From positions 1,488,001 to 1,552,000 of the forward strand of contig OZ252006.1 in assembly GCA_965247175.1 (NCBI GenBank): DNA of 64,000 bases, read 5' to 3'. Under the pieces are notes generated by a model. That model was not told where the DNA came from. It made no database searches and worked only from the letters and a program-made list of their open reading frames with translations. Origin of the DNA: JANQMX01 sp965247175. GTDB taxonomy: Bacteria > Pseudomonadota > Alphaproteobacteria > Kiloniellales > DSM-21159. This document shows, in pieces, positions 1-8,752 of the stretch. The first letter of the stretch is position 1. Every line of letters starts with the position of its first letter. Made by a program: the position numbers and the translations under genes.

Positions 1-89
1 ACCGACCGGGCGTCGGTGACAATGCTGGCCGCCCCGGCGGCGAACAGGACAGCGCAGACTACGACAGCGCGTTGGCGGCTCTTCGACAT
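1..89 (-). CDS. N-terminus of an exported protein (cut by window edge)
   Basis: The first 29 codons of a gene reading leftward off the window. The translation begins MSKSRQRAVVVC and continues into an Ala/Val-rich stretch, a basic n-region followed by a hydrophobic h-region as in a Sec signal peptide. The ATG lies at 87-89. The ribosome-binding site is weak (only A/G-rich sequence upstream). The gene is divergent from the cytochrome P460 gene. The mature protein lies outside the window, so no function can be given. Confidence 0.5.
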   Translation of the reverse strand, partial: MSKSRQRAVVVCAVLFAAGAASIVTDARS

Positions 90-401
90 GGTGTCTTGGC
101 TTTCTCTTTCTGCCTAATCGGCAGGGACCTCGGAGCACGCCGTCAAAGCGGGCTCCACAACGCGCTCTATGTAGAAAACCCGCCGCCTCTTGTGAAATAA
201 AACCCCTGTATAAATTCCATAAGCAACGATTATATCATTGAATACGGTACACTTAGACACCATTCTTCAAAATAATACTCGCGCGATAAGGCAGAATTAT
301 TGTTTCAATAAGATAATAATATTTCACCGCTCCCCACGATCTCCCCATAAATGGTGAGCATTGGCCGCGACAGTCGGGCCATGCAAACGAGGAGAGCGGG
401 A
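90..401. other. Divergent intergenic region, AT-rich
   Basis: About 310 bases without a gene between a leftward exported-protein gene and the rightward P460 gene. Bases 180-350 are much richer in A+T than the rest of the window, as expected of a promoter region serving both sides. I could not define a -35/-10 pair or an operator. An in-frame ATG at 351 would lengthen P460 by 17 residues, but it lacks a ribosome-binding site and would bury the signal peptide. Confidence 0.5.
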
Positions 402-989
402 ATGAGCATCAATCGGTTTCTACTTGCCGGCGTGCTGCTGATGTCGGCGACAATGGCCCAGGCCCAAGTCAATCAGGCCAGCTTCAACGCTGACAATACG
501 GTCAACCTGCCGGAGAACTGGCGCGAGTGGGTCTTCGTCGGCGCCCCCCTGACCCCCAACGCCCTGAACGACGGAGAAGCCCCCTTCCCCGAGTTTCACA
601 ACGTCTACATCGAGCCGAGCGCATTCGCGCACTTCAAGCGCACCGGCGAATGGGCGGAAGGCACGCAGTTCGTCAAGGAGCTCACCCTGATCCGCAAGGG
701 CGATGCCTGTGACGAGGCCACTGGCGCCTGCTTCGAGGTGTCCGGCCAGGGCTACTTCCAGGGCGAGTTCTCGGGACTGGAGATGAAGGTCAAGGACAGC
801 GCGCGCTTCCCCGATGAGCCCGGCGGATGGGTCTATTTCAGCTTTGGCCATCAGCCGCAGCCCTATGCGCCCACGGCGACCGCCTTTCCGGCGGAGTCCT
901 GCAATGCCTGCCACGAGGTGAACGCGGAAACCGACTTCGTCTTCACTCAGTTCTATCCGGTGCTGCGCGCAGCCAATCCGAACAGATAA
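402..989 (+). CDS. Cytochrome P460 family monohaem protein, secreted
   Basis: A 195-residue periplasmic c-type cytochrome of the P460 / cytochrome c'-beta family. These small proteins bind hydroxylamine or NO, and true P460 oxidises hydroxylamine. The ATG at 402 is chosen because GAGGAGAG lies just upstream and it starts directly with a signal peptide (MSINRFLLAGVLL, cleavage near AQA). The single haem motif CNACH is at residues 167-171 near the C-terminus, where this family carries it. The middle contains W-x-E-G-T-x-F-V-K-E, typical of the P460 fold. Whether a lysine-haem cross-link exists, separating P460 from c'-beta, cannot be decided by eye. A secreted beta-propeller gene follows 43 bases later and is probably co-transcribed. 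Confidence 0.85.
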   Translation: MSINRFLLAGVLLMSATMAQAQVNQASFNADNTVNLPENWREWVFVGAPLTPNALNDGEAPFPEFHNVYIEPSAFAHFKRTGEWAEGTQFVKELTLIRKGDACDEATGACFEVSGQGYFQGEFSGLEMKVKDSARFPDEPGGWVYFSFGHQPQPYAPTATAFPAESCNACHEVNAETDFVFTQFYPVLRAANPNR

Positions 990-1032
990 CGACAGTCCGC
1001 GACCGACTGTATTTCCAAGAAAGGAACCTCCC

Positions 1033-2337
1033 ATGACGCGGTCATTCCGCGCCTTCAGTAAGGCGGCGCTCGCTACAGCCATTGCGCTGGGTGTGCTTCT
1101 GGGCAGCCTGCCCGCCTTGGCAGGGCCGACGGTCTACACCATGACCAACGACCCGCTCGACAACGGCAATGCCGTACTCGCCTTCCGCATCGCAGACGGT
1201 AGCGCTTTGGTTCCGCTCGGCCGCTACCCGACCGGCGGCAAGGGCTGGCGCACCGAAATGGAGCTGCCCCACTTCGGCCCCTTCGACAACGACCAGCCCA
1301 TCATCGTCGACCGCGACAACAAGCGGCTCTTCGCCGTCAACGGCGGTTCGGACAGCATCGCCGTCTTCGATATCCGGAATGACGGCAGCTTGGCTCCCGT
1401 TCCCGGCTCGCCCTTTCCGTCCGGCGGCGTGAACCCGGCCAGCGTCGGACTTGCGGACGACTTCCTGATTGTCGTCAACAAGAACGCCGACCCGGGCCGC
1501 GACATGAGCGGGACCTTGCCGAACTATGCCAGCTTCCGTGTTGGCGACAATGGCGCTCTGACGCCTGTGCCCAACGGCACGGTCGAGCTTGAGACGGCAT
1601 CCCGTTCTCCGACTCAAGCCCTGATCGCCGAGAACCGATTCGTCTTCGATGGAGATTTCGGCTCCTTCTGGGTGCCGCAGCGCGAGGCCATGTGGGGCCC
1701 GGAGCTGCGTGACCAGCGACCCAGCCTGATCCGCTCGCTCAGCATCGATGAGAATGGCGTCCTCAACCTCGTCCACGAACTCGAGCCACCGGCGGCGGAG
1801 TTCGAAGGCGGCATCGACACCGACCAGGACGGCGTGGCTGACCCTCTGATGTTCGGACTGCAGGTCCATCCGACGGAGCCGCTGGTCTACATCTCCTATG
1901 TCACCTCCGCCAAGCTCGCCATCTATGAGTACGACGAGAACGGCAAGATGACCTTCGTCGACGCAGTGCCGAACTCGGGCCAGCTGATCTGCTGGATCGC
2001 AATCAACGCGGAGGGGACCCGCGCCTACACCACCAACGGCGCCTCCGACTCGGTTTCGGTCTACGATCTCTCGGACCCGCGCGCGCCGAAGGAGGTCCAG
2101 CATCTCGAACTGCGTGGGTACGGTGCTCCGTACCAGGTGGGCCTGAGCGCCGACGAGAAGAACCTGATGATTTCCAAGCACCGCACCTTTCCCAAGACTC
2201 CCATCGGTGACGGTTCGGTCCTAAATCTTCTCGAGATACGACCAGACGGGACTCTGGAGGAGGTGGCGCACTCTCCCTACACCATCCCCTCCCGAGGCGA
2301 TCTCCTGGCCCGACCCATGGGTATCGCCTCGTTTTGA
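1033..2337 (+). CDS. Secreted lactonase-type beta-propeller protein
   Basis: 434 residues: a Sec signal peptide (about residues 1-30, ending ALA), then repeated blades such as 'R-L-F-A-V-N-G-G-S-D-S-I-A-V-F' and 'T-R-A-Y-T-T-N-G-A-S-D-S-V-S-V-Y-D'. This is the pattern of YncE/6-phosphogluconolactonase-like seven-bladed propellers. AAGGAACC precedes the ATG. Family members include cytosolic sugar lactonases, but an exported version is more likely a binding or redox-partner protein. The close spacing after the P460 gene suggests a two-gene unit. No catalytic assignment is possible from sequence alone. Confidence 0.75.
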   Translation: MTRSFRAFSKAALATAIALGVLLGSLPALAGPTVYTMTNDPLDNGNAVLAFRIADGSALVPLGRYPTGGKGWRTEMELPHFGPFDNDQPIIVDRDNKRLFAVNGGSDSIAVFDIRNDGSLAPVPGSPFPSGGVNPASVGLADDFLIVVNKNADPGRDMSGTLPNYASFRVGDNGALTPVPNGTVELETASRSPTQALIAENRFVFDGDFGSFWVPQREAMWGPELRDQRPSLIRSLSIDENGVLNLVHELEPPAAEFEGGIDTDQDGVADPLMFGLQVHPTEPLVYISYVTSAKLAIYEYDENGKMTFVDAVPNSGQLICWIAINAEGTRAYTTNGASDSVSVYDLSDPRAPKEVQHLELRGYGAPYQVGLSADEKNLMISKHRTFPKTPIGDGSVLNLLEIRPDGTLEEVAHSPYTIPSRGDLLARPMGIASF

Positions 2338-2410
2338 CGCAGCACTCGGGAGGGGTGGTCCGCCATCCCTCCCGCCTTCTCTTCCCGTCCAAGACAGCAG
2401 GAGACAGGAC

Positions 2411-2866
2411 ATGACCCGCAAGTACGAGAGGAACCCGGAGCGCGTTAAGGCCCTGACGGAGCTTCAGTATGACGTGACCCAGAAGGACGCCACCGAGCGA
2501 CCCTTCCAGAACGACTATTGGAACCACAAGGAGCCGGGCATCTATGTCGATGTGGTCAGCGGCGAGCCGCTCTTCGCTTCGACCGACAAGTACGAGTCGC
2601 GCAGCGGCTGGCCGAGCTTCCTACGCCCGCTGGAGGCAGAGCATATCGTCGAGAAGGTCGACCGCAGTCACGGCATGGTTCGTACGGAGGTGCGCTCCAA
2701 GCATGGCGACTCCCATCTCGGCCATGTCTTTCCCGACGGACCGACGCCGACGGGCGCCCGCTACTGCATCAACTCCGCCGCGCTCCGCTTCATTCCGGTG
2801 AGCGAGCTCGCGGAGGAGGGCTATGCGGAGTATCTCTCGCTCTTCGCCGAAGAAGCGGCCGAGTAA
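2411..2866 (+). CDS. msrB: Peptide-methionine (R)-S-oxide reductase
   Basis: A 151-residue MsrB that reduces the R epimer of methionine sulfoxide in oxidised proteins, using thioredoxin. The family hallmarks are visible in order: SGEPLFASTDKYES, GWPSF, GDSHLGHVFPDGP and RYCINSAALRFIP. The catalytic cysteine is about Cys119 in RYCINS. The two CxxC pairs that bind zinc in many MsrB proteins are absent, so this is the zinc-free subtype. No signal peptide is seen, so it is cytosolic. AGGAGACAGG precedes the ATG. The 3' end overlaps the convergent acetyltransferase by 46 bases. Confidence 0.93.
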   Translation: MTRKYERNPERVKALTELQYDVTQKDATERPFQNDYWNHKEPGIYVDVVSGEPLFASTDKYESRSGWPSFLRPLEAEHIVEKVDRSHGMVRTEVRSKHGDSHLGHVFPDGPTPTGARYCINSAALRFIPVSELAEEGYAEYLSLFAEEAAE

Positions 2867-3519
2867 GGCTCGTTTGTGTTGCTTGTAGCGTCGGTCAACG
2901 CGTTCCCTCCGCGCGCATCCGTCTCCTGGCGCCCGAAAACCTCTGCCTCTTTCGCTAGCAGCACGGCATCGCCTTCGTCGTAGTGCAGACAGGGATGCGG
3001 GACCAGCGCACGGCGGTCGAGCTCGCGATAGCCGAAACGGCGATAGAGCCGCATCGCGCCTTCATTCATCTCGAAGCAAATGAGGCTGACGCGCGGCAGG
3101 TCTTGGCGGCGCGCCTCCTCGTCCGCGGCGGCCAGCAGAAGCGTGCCGATGCCGTGGCCGCGATACTGCGGATAGAGCGCGATGGAGGAGACATAGAGGC
3201 TTCCGGCGTCCTCGAGCTCCGCATAGGGGCGCAACACCGGGTCGTCTTCCACGTCGCCCTCGTCCCGCGGCGGCATGGCAAAGCTGTGCAACATGCCCAA
3301 GACCCGGTTCTCCGAAACCGCAAGGAGGCACTTCTCATAAGAGAAAGGCACACCTTCCCGCGCGTAGCGCTTGGCACCGACCTCGGCCAGGTCAGCGCCG
3401 GGCTCGGCCAAGCCGCTCCAGATGTATTCAGCCAGTCCATCCGAGGAGATCAGAAAGAGCTTGGCGATGTCCTTGCAATCCTCCGGCCGGGCCGGACGCA
3501 AAGCGAAGGAGATGGTCAT
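2821..3519 (-). CDS. GNAT family N-acetyltransferase
   Basis: A 232-residue GCN5-related acetyltransferase. The acetyl-CoA binding loop is visible as Q-Y-R-G-H-G-I-G-T-L-L-L (about residues 119-130), preceded by strand beta-4 (LYVSSIALYP) and followed by the N-E-G-A-M-R-L-Y-R-R-F-G-Y motif of the C-terminal half. The substrate is unknown. The last 45 residues after the fold are Ala/Ser/Asn-rich and look disordered. Their coding sequence runs into the 3' end of msrB on the opposite strand, so this tail may be a recent extension after stop-codon loss. Confidence 0.85.
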   Translation of the reverse strand: MTISFALRPARPEDCKDIAKLFLISSDGLAEYIWSGLAEPGADLAEVGAKRYAREGVPFSYEKCLLAVSENRVLGMLHSFAMPPRDEGDVEDDPVLRPYAELEDAGSLYVSSIALYPQYRGHGIGTLLLAAADEEARRQDLPRVSLICFEMNEGAMRLYRRFGYRELDRRALVPHPCLHYDEGDAVLLAKEAEVFGRQETDARGGNALTDATSNTNEPYSAASSAKSERYSA

Positions 3520-3803
3520 AAGGGCAGTGTCCCACGTTAATTTTCAGATTTCACAGCATCCATAAGCGCTATCGAGCAGGCTGCCTGTGCGGTTCATCAC
3601 ACAACTGGCGAATTGCGGCATTGCCATGGAGATACGCTCACTGGTCATGCCGATAGCTGCTAGACCCCAGACCGATGCCCAGGCGGCCCACTCTTCAATT
3701 CTGAATAGCGGGAATTTGGCAAGCATGCTTGGCAGCTGGGCGCATCCGCCTCATCTTTCTAACAGGAAGACTTTCGAAAGCCGGGACGGGAGGAGGCTGA
3801 CAG
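3520..3803. other. Intergenic region with one doubtful small frame
   Basis: About 280 bases between the acetyltransferase and a cupin gene. On the minus strand a 60-codon frame (3544-3726) has a Trp/Met-rich composition that looks slightly protein-like, but it has no ribosome-binding site and no family I recognise, so I do not call it. No clear terminator is visible. The ribosome-binding site of the cupin gene (GGGAGGAGG) sits at the right edge. Confidence 0.4.
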
Positions 3804-4199
3804 ATGGTTGCAGCAGTGAAGATTTCCGAAGCCTTAGCAGGCAAGAAAATGCTGACCGGGCGCCGGCCCGATATGACCGAAGACGAATTGGACGACACCT
3901 TCGCCACCCTGCTGGAGACTCAGGACGGCGGCGTCTATGCCGGCAGCTTCCAGGGCGAAAGCGCCTGGGAGCGGCACAACAACGGCGACGAGCTGGTGCA
4001 GGTCGTCGACGGTGCGACCCGCCTCACGATCATGACCGGCGACGGGCCGCAGGTGCTTGAGATGTCAGCCGGCATGGTGACCGTGGTGCCACAAGGCTGC
4101 TGGCATCGCTTCGAGTCCGCAAGCGGCGTGACGGTCATGACCATGACGCCGGCCCCGACCGATCACTCGACCGCCGAGGATCCGCGGCAGGAGGGCTAA
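3804..4199 (+). CDS. Small cupin-domain protein
   Basis: 131 residues with a single conserved barrel. The motif-1 region is W-E-R-H-N-N-G-D-E-L-V-Q-V-V-D-G; motif 2 is V-V-P-Q-G-C-W-H-R-F near residues 95-104. The metal-ligand pattern is only partly conserved (one His in motif 1, His in GCWHRF), so catalysis is uncertain. GGGAGGAGG sits just upstream of the ATG. It is one of three small cupins in the window and is followed by another about 280 bases downstream. Function unknown. Confidence 0.75.
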   Translation: MVAAVKISEALAGKKMLTGRRPDMTEDELDDTFATLLETQDGGVYAGSFQGESAWERHNNGDELVQVVDGATRLTIMTGDGPQVLEMSAGMVTVVPQGCWHRFESASGVTVMTMTPAPTDHSTAEDPRQEG

Positions 4200-4243
4200 C
4201 TCAAGCGACAGCTCTTAACCCGCCGCATAGGGCAAAAATGCAA

Positions 4244-4269
4244 GAAGGCGGCTCCGAAGAGCCGCCTTC
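4244..4269 (+). terminator. Strong hairpin after the cupin gene
   Basis: A perfect 11-base-pair stem (GAAGGCGGCTC / GAGCCGCCTTC) with a four-base CGAA loop, 45 bases past the cupin stop. There is no T-run on the plus side. On the minus strand the stem is followed by a T-containing stretch (complement of CAAAAATG). It may therefore be a weak bidirectional terminator or an mRNA-stabilising stem. Confidence 0.5.
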
Positions 4270-4479
4270 ACCAACGCTGGTGCTGTACAGCGGGCTGAAT
4301 GCGCGGGGCCGCAGTATCGGCTGTTCCGCCAAGCCGCCCAAAGGATGAGATCAAGGGCGACAACTCTCTCCTTCAACTTCGTCGCTGACCGAGCCAAGCT
4401 GAAGCGAATCAGTTCGATTTCTGTACCACGGACCGAACGGGGGCTTACAGTGATCTGGTGAAGGAACAGGAGGAACAAG

Positions 4480-4869
4480 ATGGCCTTTGATACGCTGCAG
4501 CTCAGCAAAGACCCCGACACTTTGGCGCCAGATGGCTCAGAAGTTCGGATCTTGTGCGGTCTGTCCCGGGGTAGCATGGCTCACTTCACTCTCGCGCCGG
4601 GTGCCATCTCGACTGCGGTCGCGCATCGCACGATCGAGGAGATCTGGTTCTTCGTGTCCGGGCACGGTCGGATGTGGCGAGAGCTCGATGGGGTGGAAGA
4701 GACCGTTGAGGTCCGACCCGGCACTTCGGTTTCCATTCCAACCGGCGCTCGCTTCCAGTTCCGTTGTGACGGTGATGAGCCCCTGACGGCGGTCGCCGTG
4801 GCCATGCCGCCTTGGCCCGGTCCGGATGAGGCCTACACCGTGGATGGCCCTTGGACTTCGACCGTGTAG
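4480..4869 (+). CDS. Cupin-domain protein
   Basis: 129 residues. The barrel is recognisable from A-H-R-T-I-E-E-I-W-F-F-V-S-G-H-G (cupin motif 1, His and Glu ligands present) and G-T-S-V-S-I-P-T-G-A-R-F-Q-F (motif 2, where the usual His is replaced by Phe/Gln). The translation start is well supported by AACAGGAGGAACAAG just before the ATG. The family covers dioxygenases, isomerases and binding proteins; nothing here points to one. The cyclase gene that follows is on the other strand. Confidence 0.78.
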   Translation: MAFDTLQLSKDPDTLAPDGSEVRILCGLSRGSMAHFTLAPGAISTAVAHRTIEEIWFFVSGHGRMWRELDGVEETVEVRPGTSVSIPTGARFQFRCDGDEPLTAVAVAMPPWPGPDEAYTVDGPWTSTV

Positions 4870-4950
4870 GTCCCAACAAACGACGACAACGCCTGCCTCG
4901 ACCGATCACTCGACCGCCGAGAGCCCACGAAGCAAAGGCTGACACGTGCC

Positions 4951-6225
4951 TCAGTCCGCGAGCCCGAAAAGCTCTTGCGGCTCGCGCACACCGCGCAGCG
5001 CGTGATAGCCGAGCGACTCCAGGCCGCTGTCAGCACCAACGGCCGCTCGCACGCTGCCGGAGGCGAGGATACTGCGGTCGAGGTCCTTGCACAGCGCCTG
5101 AATGCGGCTCGCCTCGTTGACCGCCGGCCCGACCACGGTGAAGTCCAGCCGCTCGCTGGCGCCGATGTTGCCGTAGAAGACCTCGCCCAGGTGCAGCGCC
5201 AGGCCGAAATCCATGATCGGCTTGCCGGCGGCCTCGCGCGCCGCGTTGAAGCCCGGAAGCGCGGCGCGCAGTTCCGCCGCCGCCGCAAGGGCGTCCCGGC
5301 AAACTTCCGCGTCATCCCGGCCCGTCAGGTCGAAGGTGGCCAGCAGCCCGTCGCCCATGAACTTGAGGATCTGCCCGTGATGTGCCTCGACCGGCTCCGC
5401 CATGGCCTCGAGATAGTCGTTGAGCGTTGCGACAAGAACCTCCCGCGGCAGGCTGTCGGTCAGCTTGGTGAAGCCACGTAGGTCGGAAAACCAGATCACG
5501 GCGCGGATGGCTTCGGCCGAGCCGCGCTCGATCGCACCGGTCAAGACCCGCTTGCCGGCATCCCGGCCGAGATAGGTCTCCAGCACCGTGCTCGCGACAT
5601 CGTAGGTCAGGCGCGACTTGATGCAGATCGCAAGATAGGGGAGCATTGCAGCTATCTGATCGAGCTGTCGCGCGTCGAAGCCTTCGGAACGATCGGTGGC
5701 GCAGGAGAAGAAAATGCCGTCGAGCGCGCCGCCCCGACCAGGCGTGGTGCCGGTTGCGTTATCCTCCCTGGCAAGAGCCACCACCTGTGCCGGATCGTAG
5801 GGCACGATGAACGCCGCATAGTCGACCAGCCCTTCCGCACGCAGTTCCGGGAAGACGAGGAACTCCTCGGAGTCGTCGGCATCGAGCCGCCGGCGCAGCG
5901 CGAGAAGGCCCCGGCTGCGCATATGATGGACCGGGCTCTTGAGATAGACGTCACGGCTTTGAACCCCGTGCTCGCGCGGGACATGCTCGATCCCCTCGGC
6001 TTCGGGCCGCCAGACGAAGGTGTGCGAGCCGTAGCGGGGATGGAGCGTGTACATGCCCATCTGCGCCCGCTTCATGGGAAAGCCGGCGCCGTAGACCCTG
6101 CGGCAGAACCCCGCGATCTGCTCGCCCAGGGGCAAGCCCTGCAAGCCCTGCTCAACCAGCCAGATTGGAAAGTCCTCGAGATCGAGGGGCGGCAGGGCTG
6201 CCGTATCCGAAGAGCCGTGACTCAT
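4951..6225 (-). CDS. Class III adenylate/guanylate cyclase
   Basis: 424 residues. The C-terminal cyclase homology domain (about residues 225-420) shows the metal-binding W-F-S-D-L-R-G-F, the K-F-M-G-D-G-L-L-A-T-F loop with the second metal aspartate, and V-V-G-P-A-V-N-E-A-S-R-I, all typical of bacterial class III cyclases making cAMP (less often cGMP). The N-terminal half is soluble with no membrane segment and looks like a sensor domain seen in alphaproteobacterial cyclases. The start at 6225 is preferred over 6252 because GGGAGAG lies five bases upstream. It is a single-gene unit; the Crp/Fnr protein at 44 kb is a conceivable but unproven effector. Confidence 0.88.
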   Translation of the reverse strand: MSHGSSDTAALPPLDLEDFPIWLVEQGLQGLPLGEQIAGFCRRVYGAGFPMKRAQMGMYTLHPRYGSHTFVWRPEAEGIEHVPREHGVQSRDVYLKSPVHHMRSRGLLALRRRLDADDSEEFLVFPELRAEGLVDYAAFIVPYDPAQVVALAREDNATGTTPGRGGALDGIFFSCATDRSEGFDARQLDQIAAMLPYLAICIKSRLTYDVASTVLETYLGRDAGKRVLTGAIERGSAEAIRAVIWFSDLRGFTKLTDSLPREVLVATLNDYLEAMAEPVEAHHGQILKFMGDGLLATFDLTGRDDAEVCRDALAAAAELRAALPGFNAAREAAGKPIMDFGLALHLGEVFYGNIGASERLDFTVVGPAVNEASRIQALCKDLDRSILASGSVRAAVGADSGLESLGYHALRGVREPQELFGLAD

Positions 6226-6371
6226 GTCTCTCCCGCGGTGGTTCCGAAGCAAGCGCGCTCACCGAGCGGCCTGCAGGATAGCGCGCCAAGCCGGAGGCGC
6301 CACGCTTTCCGGAGACGGCTCGCGCGCGCCCAAGATGTCCGGGAGCAGAGAACAGATGGTGCGCAAAGAAA

Positions 6372-6399
6372 AACCCTCCCGCCGGCTGGCGGGAGGGTT
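6372..6399 (-). terminator. Rho-independent terminator of the peptide-binding protein gene
   Basis: A perfect 12-base-pair GC-rich stem (AACCCTCCCGCC / GGCGGGAGGGTT) with a four-base loop. Read on the minus strand it is followed by TTTTTCTTT. It lies about 60 bases past the stop of the leftward substrate-binding protein gene, so it ends that transcript before the cyclase gene. Confidence 0.88.
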
Positions 6400-6457
6400 G
6401 CTTGCTAGGTTGGGGTCCGGCCGCTGCTGGGGAATATGGCCGGACAGCGACCCCGAC

Positions 6458-8056
6458 TTATGAGAACCACCAGCGCTCGCCGTTCTTGTGCCCGTCGAGC
6501 TCCCAATTGTTGGCGATCTGCTCGGGAAGGCCGATGTTGTTGGTGGCAGCGTGGGTGTAGGCCATGAACAGCGGGATGATCGAGCCGCCGTCGTCGTGGA
6601 CGAGGCGCTGCATCTCGACATAGAGCTCGCGCCGCTTGGCCGGATCCAGCTCGCTGCGCGCCTCGATCAGCAGCGTGTTAAAGCGCTCGTTCTCCCAGAA
6701 GGCCTCGTTCCAGTCGGCACCCGAGGAGTAGATTTGCGAGAAGATCCAATCCTCCGTCGGGCGGCCACCCCAATAGCTGGCGCTCCAGGGCTTCTTGAGC
6801 CAGACGTTGGACCAGTAGCCGTCGTTCGGCTCCCGCACCACGTCGATGGTAATGCCGGCGGCCTTAGCCGTTTCGGCGAAGAGCTGCCCTGAATCAACCG
6901 CGCCTTCGAAGGCCGTGTCGGCAACGTGAAGCTGGACCGTGAGGTTCTCCATGCCGGCTTTCTTGAGATGGAACTTCGCCTTCTCCGGATCGTAGTCGCG
7001 CTGCGGCAGCTCCTCCGTCGTCGCCCGGTAGATGTTGGCCGGGCCGACCGGGTTGTCGTTGCCGAGCTCGCCTTGGCCCTTGATGATCTTTTGCAGCATC
7101 TCCTCGCGATCGATGGCGTACTTGAGCGCCAGACGCACATCGTTGTTGTCGAACGGCGCCTTGTTGGTGTGCATCGGCAGCGTGTTGTGCTTGTTGCCGG
7201 TGACCGGGAAGATCTGCAGGTTCGGGTCGCGCTGCAGCAGGTGAACCGTCTTCAGCTCCAGGTTCGACATGGAGTAGATCTCGCCGGTCTTGAGCGCGTT
7301 GGTGCGCGCCGTGGCGTCGGCGATGAAGAGGTTCTCCACGGACTCGAAGTGGGCGCGCCCGTCCTTCCAGTAGTTGGGGTTGCGCTTGACGATGGTGTTG
7401 ACCCCAGGCTCGAAGCTCTCAAGCGAATAGCCGCCGGTGCCGACACCGGACTGCCAATCGATGCTGTCGTCTTTCGCGGGGCAGATAGCCAGATGGTAGT
7501 CGCTGACCAGGAAGGGGAAGTCGGCATTGCCGCCTTCGAGCACGAAGACGACCCGGTTCGGCCCATCGGCACGCACGTCCTGGATAGGCGCAACGATGCC
7601 CTTGGCGGCGGACTTGGTGTCCTCGCCCCGGTGATGGTTGAAGGACGCGATTACATCGTCGACCGTCATGGTCTTGCCGTTGTGGAACTCGACGCCCTCG
7701 CGGATCTTGAAGGTCCAGGTCGCCGCATCCGGAGACGCATCCCAGCTCTCGGCCAGCTCGCCGATCAACTCGCCGCTCGGGGCGATCTCCGTCAGGTTAT
7801 TGCGCAGCTGCCCGAAGCTGACGTTGATCATGTAGGAGTCGAGAATTTGCGCCGGGTCCAGCGTATCGCTGGTGGCGCCGCCGGTCAGGCCCTGCTTGTA
7901 GTGGCCGCCGGACTTCGGCGTCGCCGCATGGGCCGCATCGAACATGGAGCCCGCCGCAGCAGCACCCACGCCGACGGCCGCGGCCTGCATGAGAAAGTCG
8001 CGTCGACCGATCTTTCCTTCTCCGATCAAACGCTTAAGCCAAGTTTCCTTTGTCAT
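6458..8056 (-). CDS. ABC transporter substrate-binding protein, peptide/opine type
   Basis: A 532-residue family-5 extracellular solute-binding protein, the class that captures peptides, nickel or opines for ABC importers. The N-terminus has a twin-arginine signal (G-R-R-D-F-L-M-Q-A with an Ala/Gly-rich h-region, cleavage near AHA), so it is exported folded. SBP family-5 segments are clear: L-A-E-S-W-D-A-S-P-D, G-V-E-F-H-N-G-K and D-V-R-L-A-L-K-Y-A-I-D-R. No permease or ATPase gene adjoins it. A closely similar paralogue lies at 28821-30386. It ends in a strong terminator, so it is monocistronic here. Ligand unknown. Confidence 0.9.
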   Translation of the reverse strand: MTKETWLKRLIGEGKIGRRDFLMQAAAVGVGAAAAGSMFDAAHAATPKSGGHYKQGLTGGATSDTLDPAQILDSYMINVSFGQLRNNLTEIAPSGELIGELAESWDASPDAATWTFKIREGVEFHNGKTMTVDDVIASFNHHRGEDTKSAAKGIVAPIQDVRADGPNRVVFVLEGGNADFPFLVSDYHLAICPAKDDSIDWQSGVGTGGYSLESFEPGVNTIVKRNPNYWKDGRAHFESVENLFIADATARTNALKTGEIYSMSNLELKTVHLLQRDPNLQIFPVTGNKHNTLPMHTNKAPFDNNDVRLALKYAIDREEMLQKIIKGQGELGNDNPVGPANIYRATTEELPQRDYDPEKAKFHLKKAGMENLTVQLHVADTAFEGAVDSGQLFAETAKAAGITIDVVREPNDGYWSNVWLKKPWSASYWGGRPTEDWIFSQIYSSGADWNEAFWENERFNTLLIEARSELDPAKRRELYVEMQRLVHDDGGSIIPLFMAYTHAATNNIGLPEQIANNWELDGHKNGERWWFS

Positions 8057-8221
8057 TTATGCCTCCCTGTCCTGCGCGCTCGGCTGGCGCAGGCACGGTT
8101 GAACGTTGCACGCAAAGATGATGTCCCCATCGCGCGCAAGAGTCTATGCGCAACGAGTTTGCCGGCTGGACGTGGCATCTTTGTGATGCGAGGCTCCGCC
8201 TAACAAAAATAGGAGTTGGGA

Positions 8222-8752
8222 ATGGAGACGCGTCTCGTCTGCGCCGTAATCGGGCGGGACCAGCCCGGGCTGGTCTACCGGCTCTCCGATGCCATTGCCG
8301 CGCAGGGCGGCAACTGGCTCGACGGTCATATGAACAGCATTGCCGGGCGCTTCGCCGGAACCGTGCTGCTGAGCATCGAGCCGGGCAAGGCGGAGGCCCT
8401 GACCCAGGCGCTGCTGGCCTTGCAGAGCCAGGACCTGCAGCTGCTCGTCGAGCCGGCCGTTCGGGAAAGTGCGGCGCAGGGCACGCTCTACGACCTGGAG
8501 CTCATGGGGCATGACCGGGCCGGCATCGTGCAGGACATCTCCCGCGCCCTGGCGGCTCTCAAGGTCAACATCGATGAGCTGACCACCGAGTACGTCAGCG
8601 GTGCGATGGCCGGCGGCGTGATCTTCAAAGCCAAGGCCAGGCTGGACAAGCCGGAGGACTTGCCGATCGGCGAGGTACAGGACGCCTTGGAAGCGCTGGC
8701 CAACGAGCTGATGGTCGACCTTCACCCGGCGCAGGCCAACGCAAGCCGCTAG
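8222..8752 (+). CDS. ACT-domain protein, GcvR-like
   Basis: A 176-residue protein with two ACT domains: V-C-A-V-I-G-R-D-Q-P-G-L-V-Y-R-L near the start and E-L-M-G-H-D-R-A-G-I-V-Q-D-I in the second half. This tandem layout matches GcvR, the glycine cleavage repressor accessory protein, and related amino-acid sensors. The start at 8222 is chosen because AGGAG lies seven bases upstream; a TTG six bases earlier is less likely. It is cytosolic. The stop overlaps the convergent oxygenase gene by four bases. No gcv genes are in the window, so the regulatory target is unknown. Confidence 0.85.
   Translation: METRLVCAVIGRDQPGLVYRLSDAIAAQGGNWLDGHMNSIAGRFAGTVLLSIEPGKAEALTQALLALQSQDLQLLVEPAVRESAAQGTLYDLELMGHDRAGIVQDISRALAALKVNIDELTTEYVSGAMAGGVIFKAKARLDKPEDLPIGEVQDALEALANELMVDLHPAQANASR

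Noticed and set aside
1042..2181. 379-codon minus-strand frame opposite the beta-propeller gene
   Set aside because: No ribosome-binding site, no recognisable motif, and the plus strand has a signal peptide and repeated blades.
3544..3726. 60-codon minus-strand frame between the acetyltransferase and cupin genes
   Set aside because: It looks faintly protein-like, but has no ribosome-binding site, no known family and no conserved context, so it is not called as a gene.
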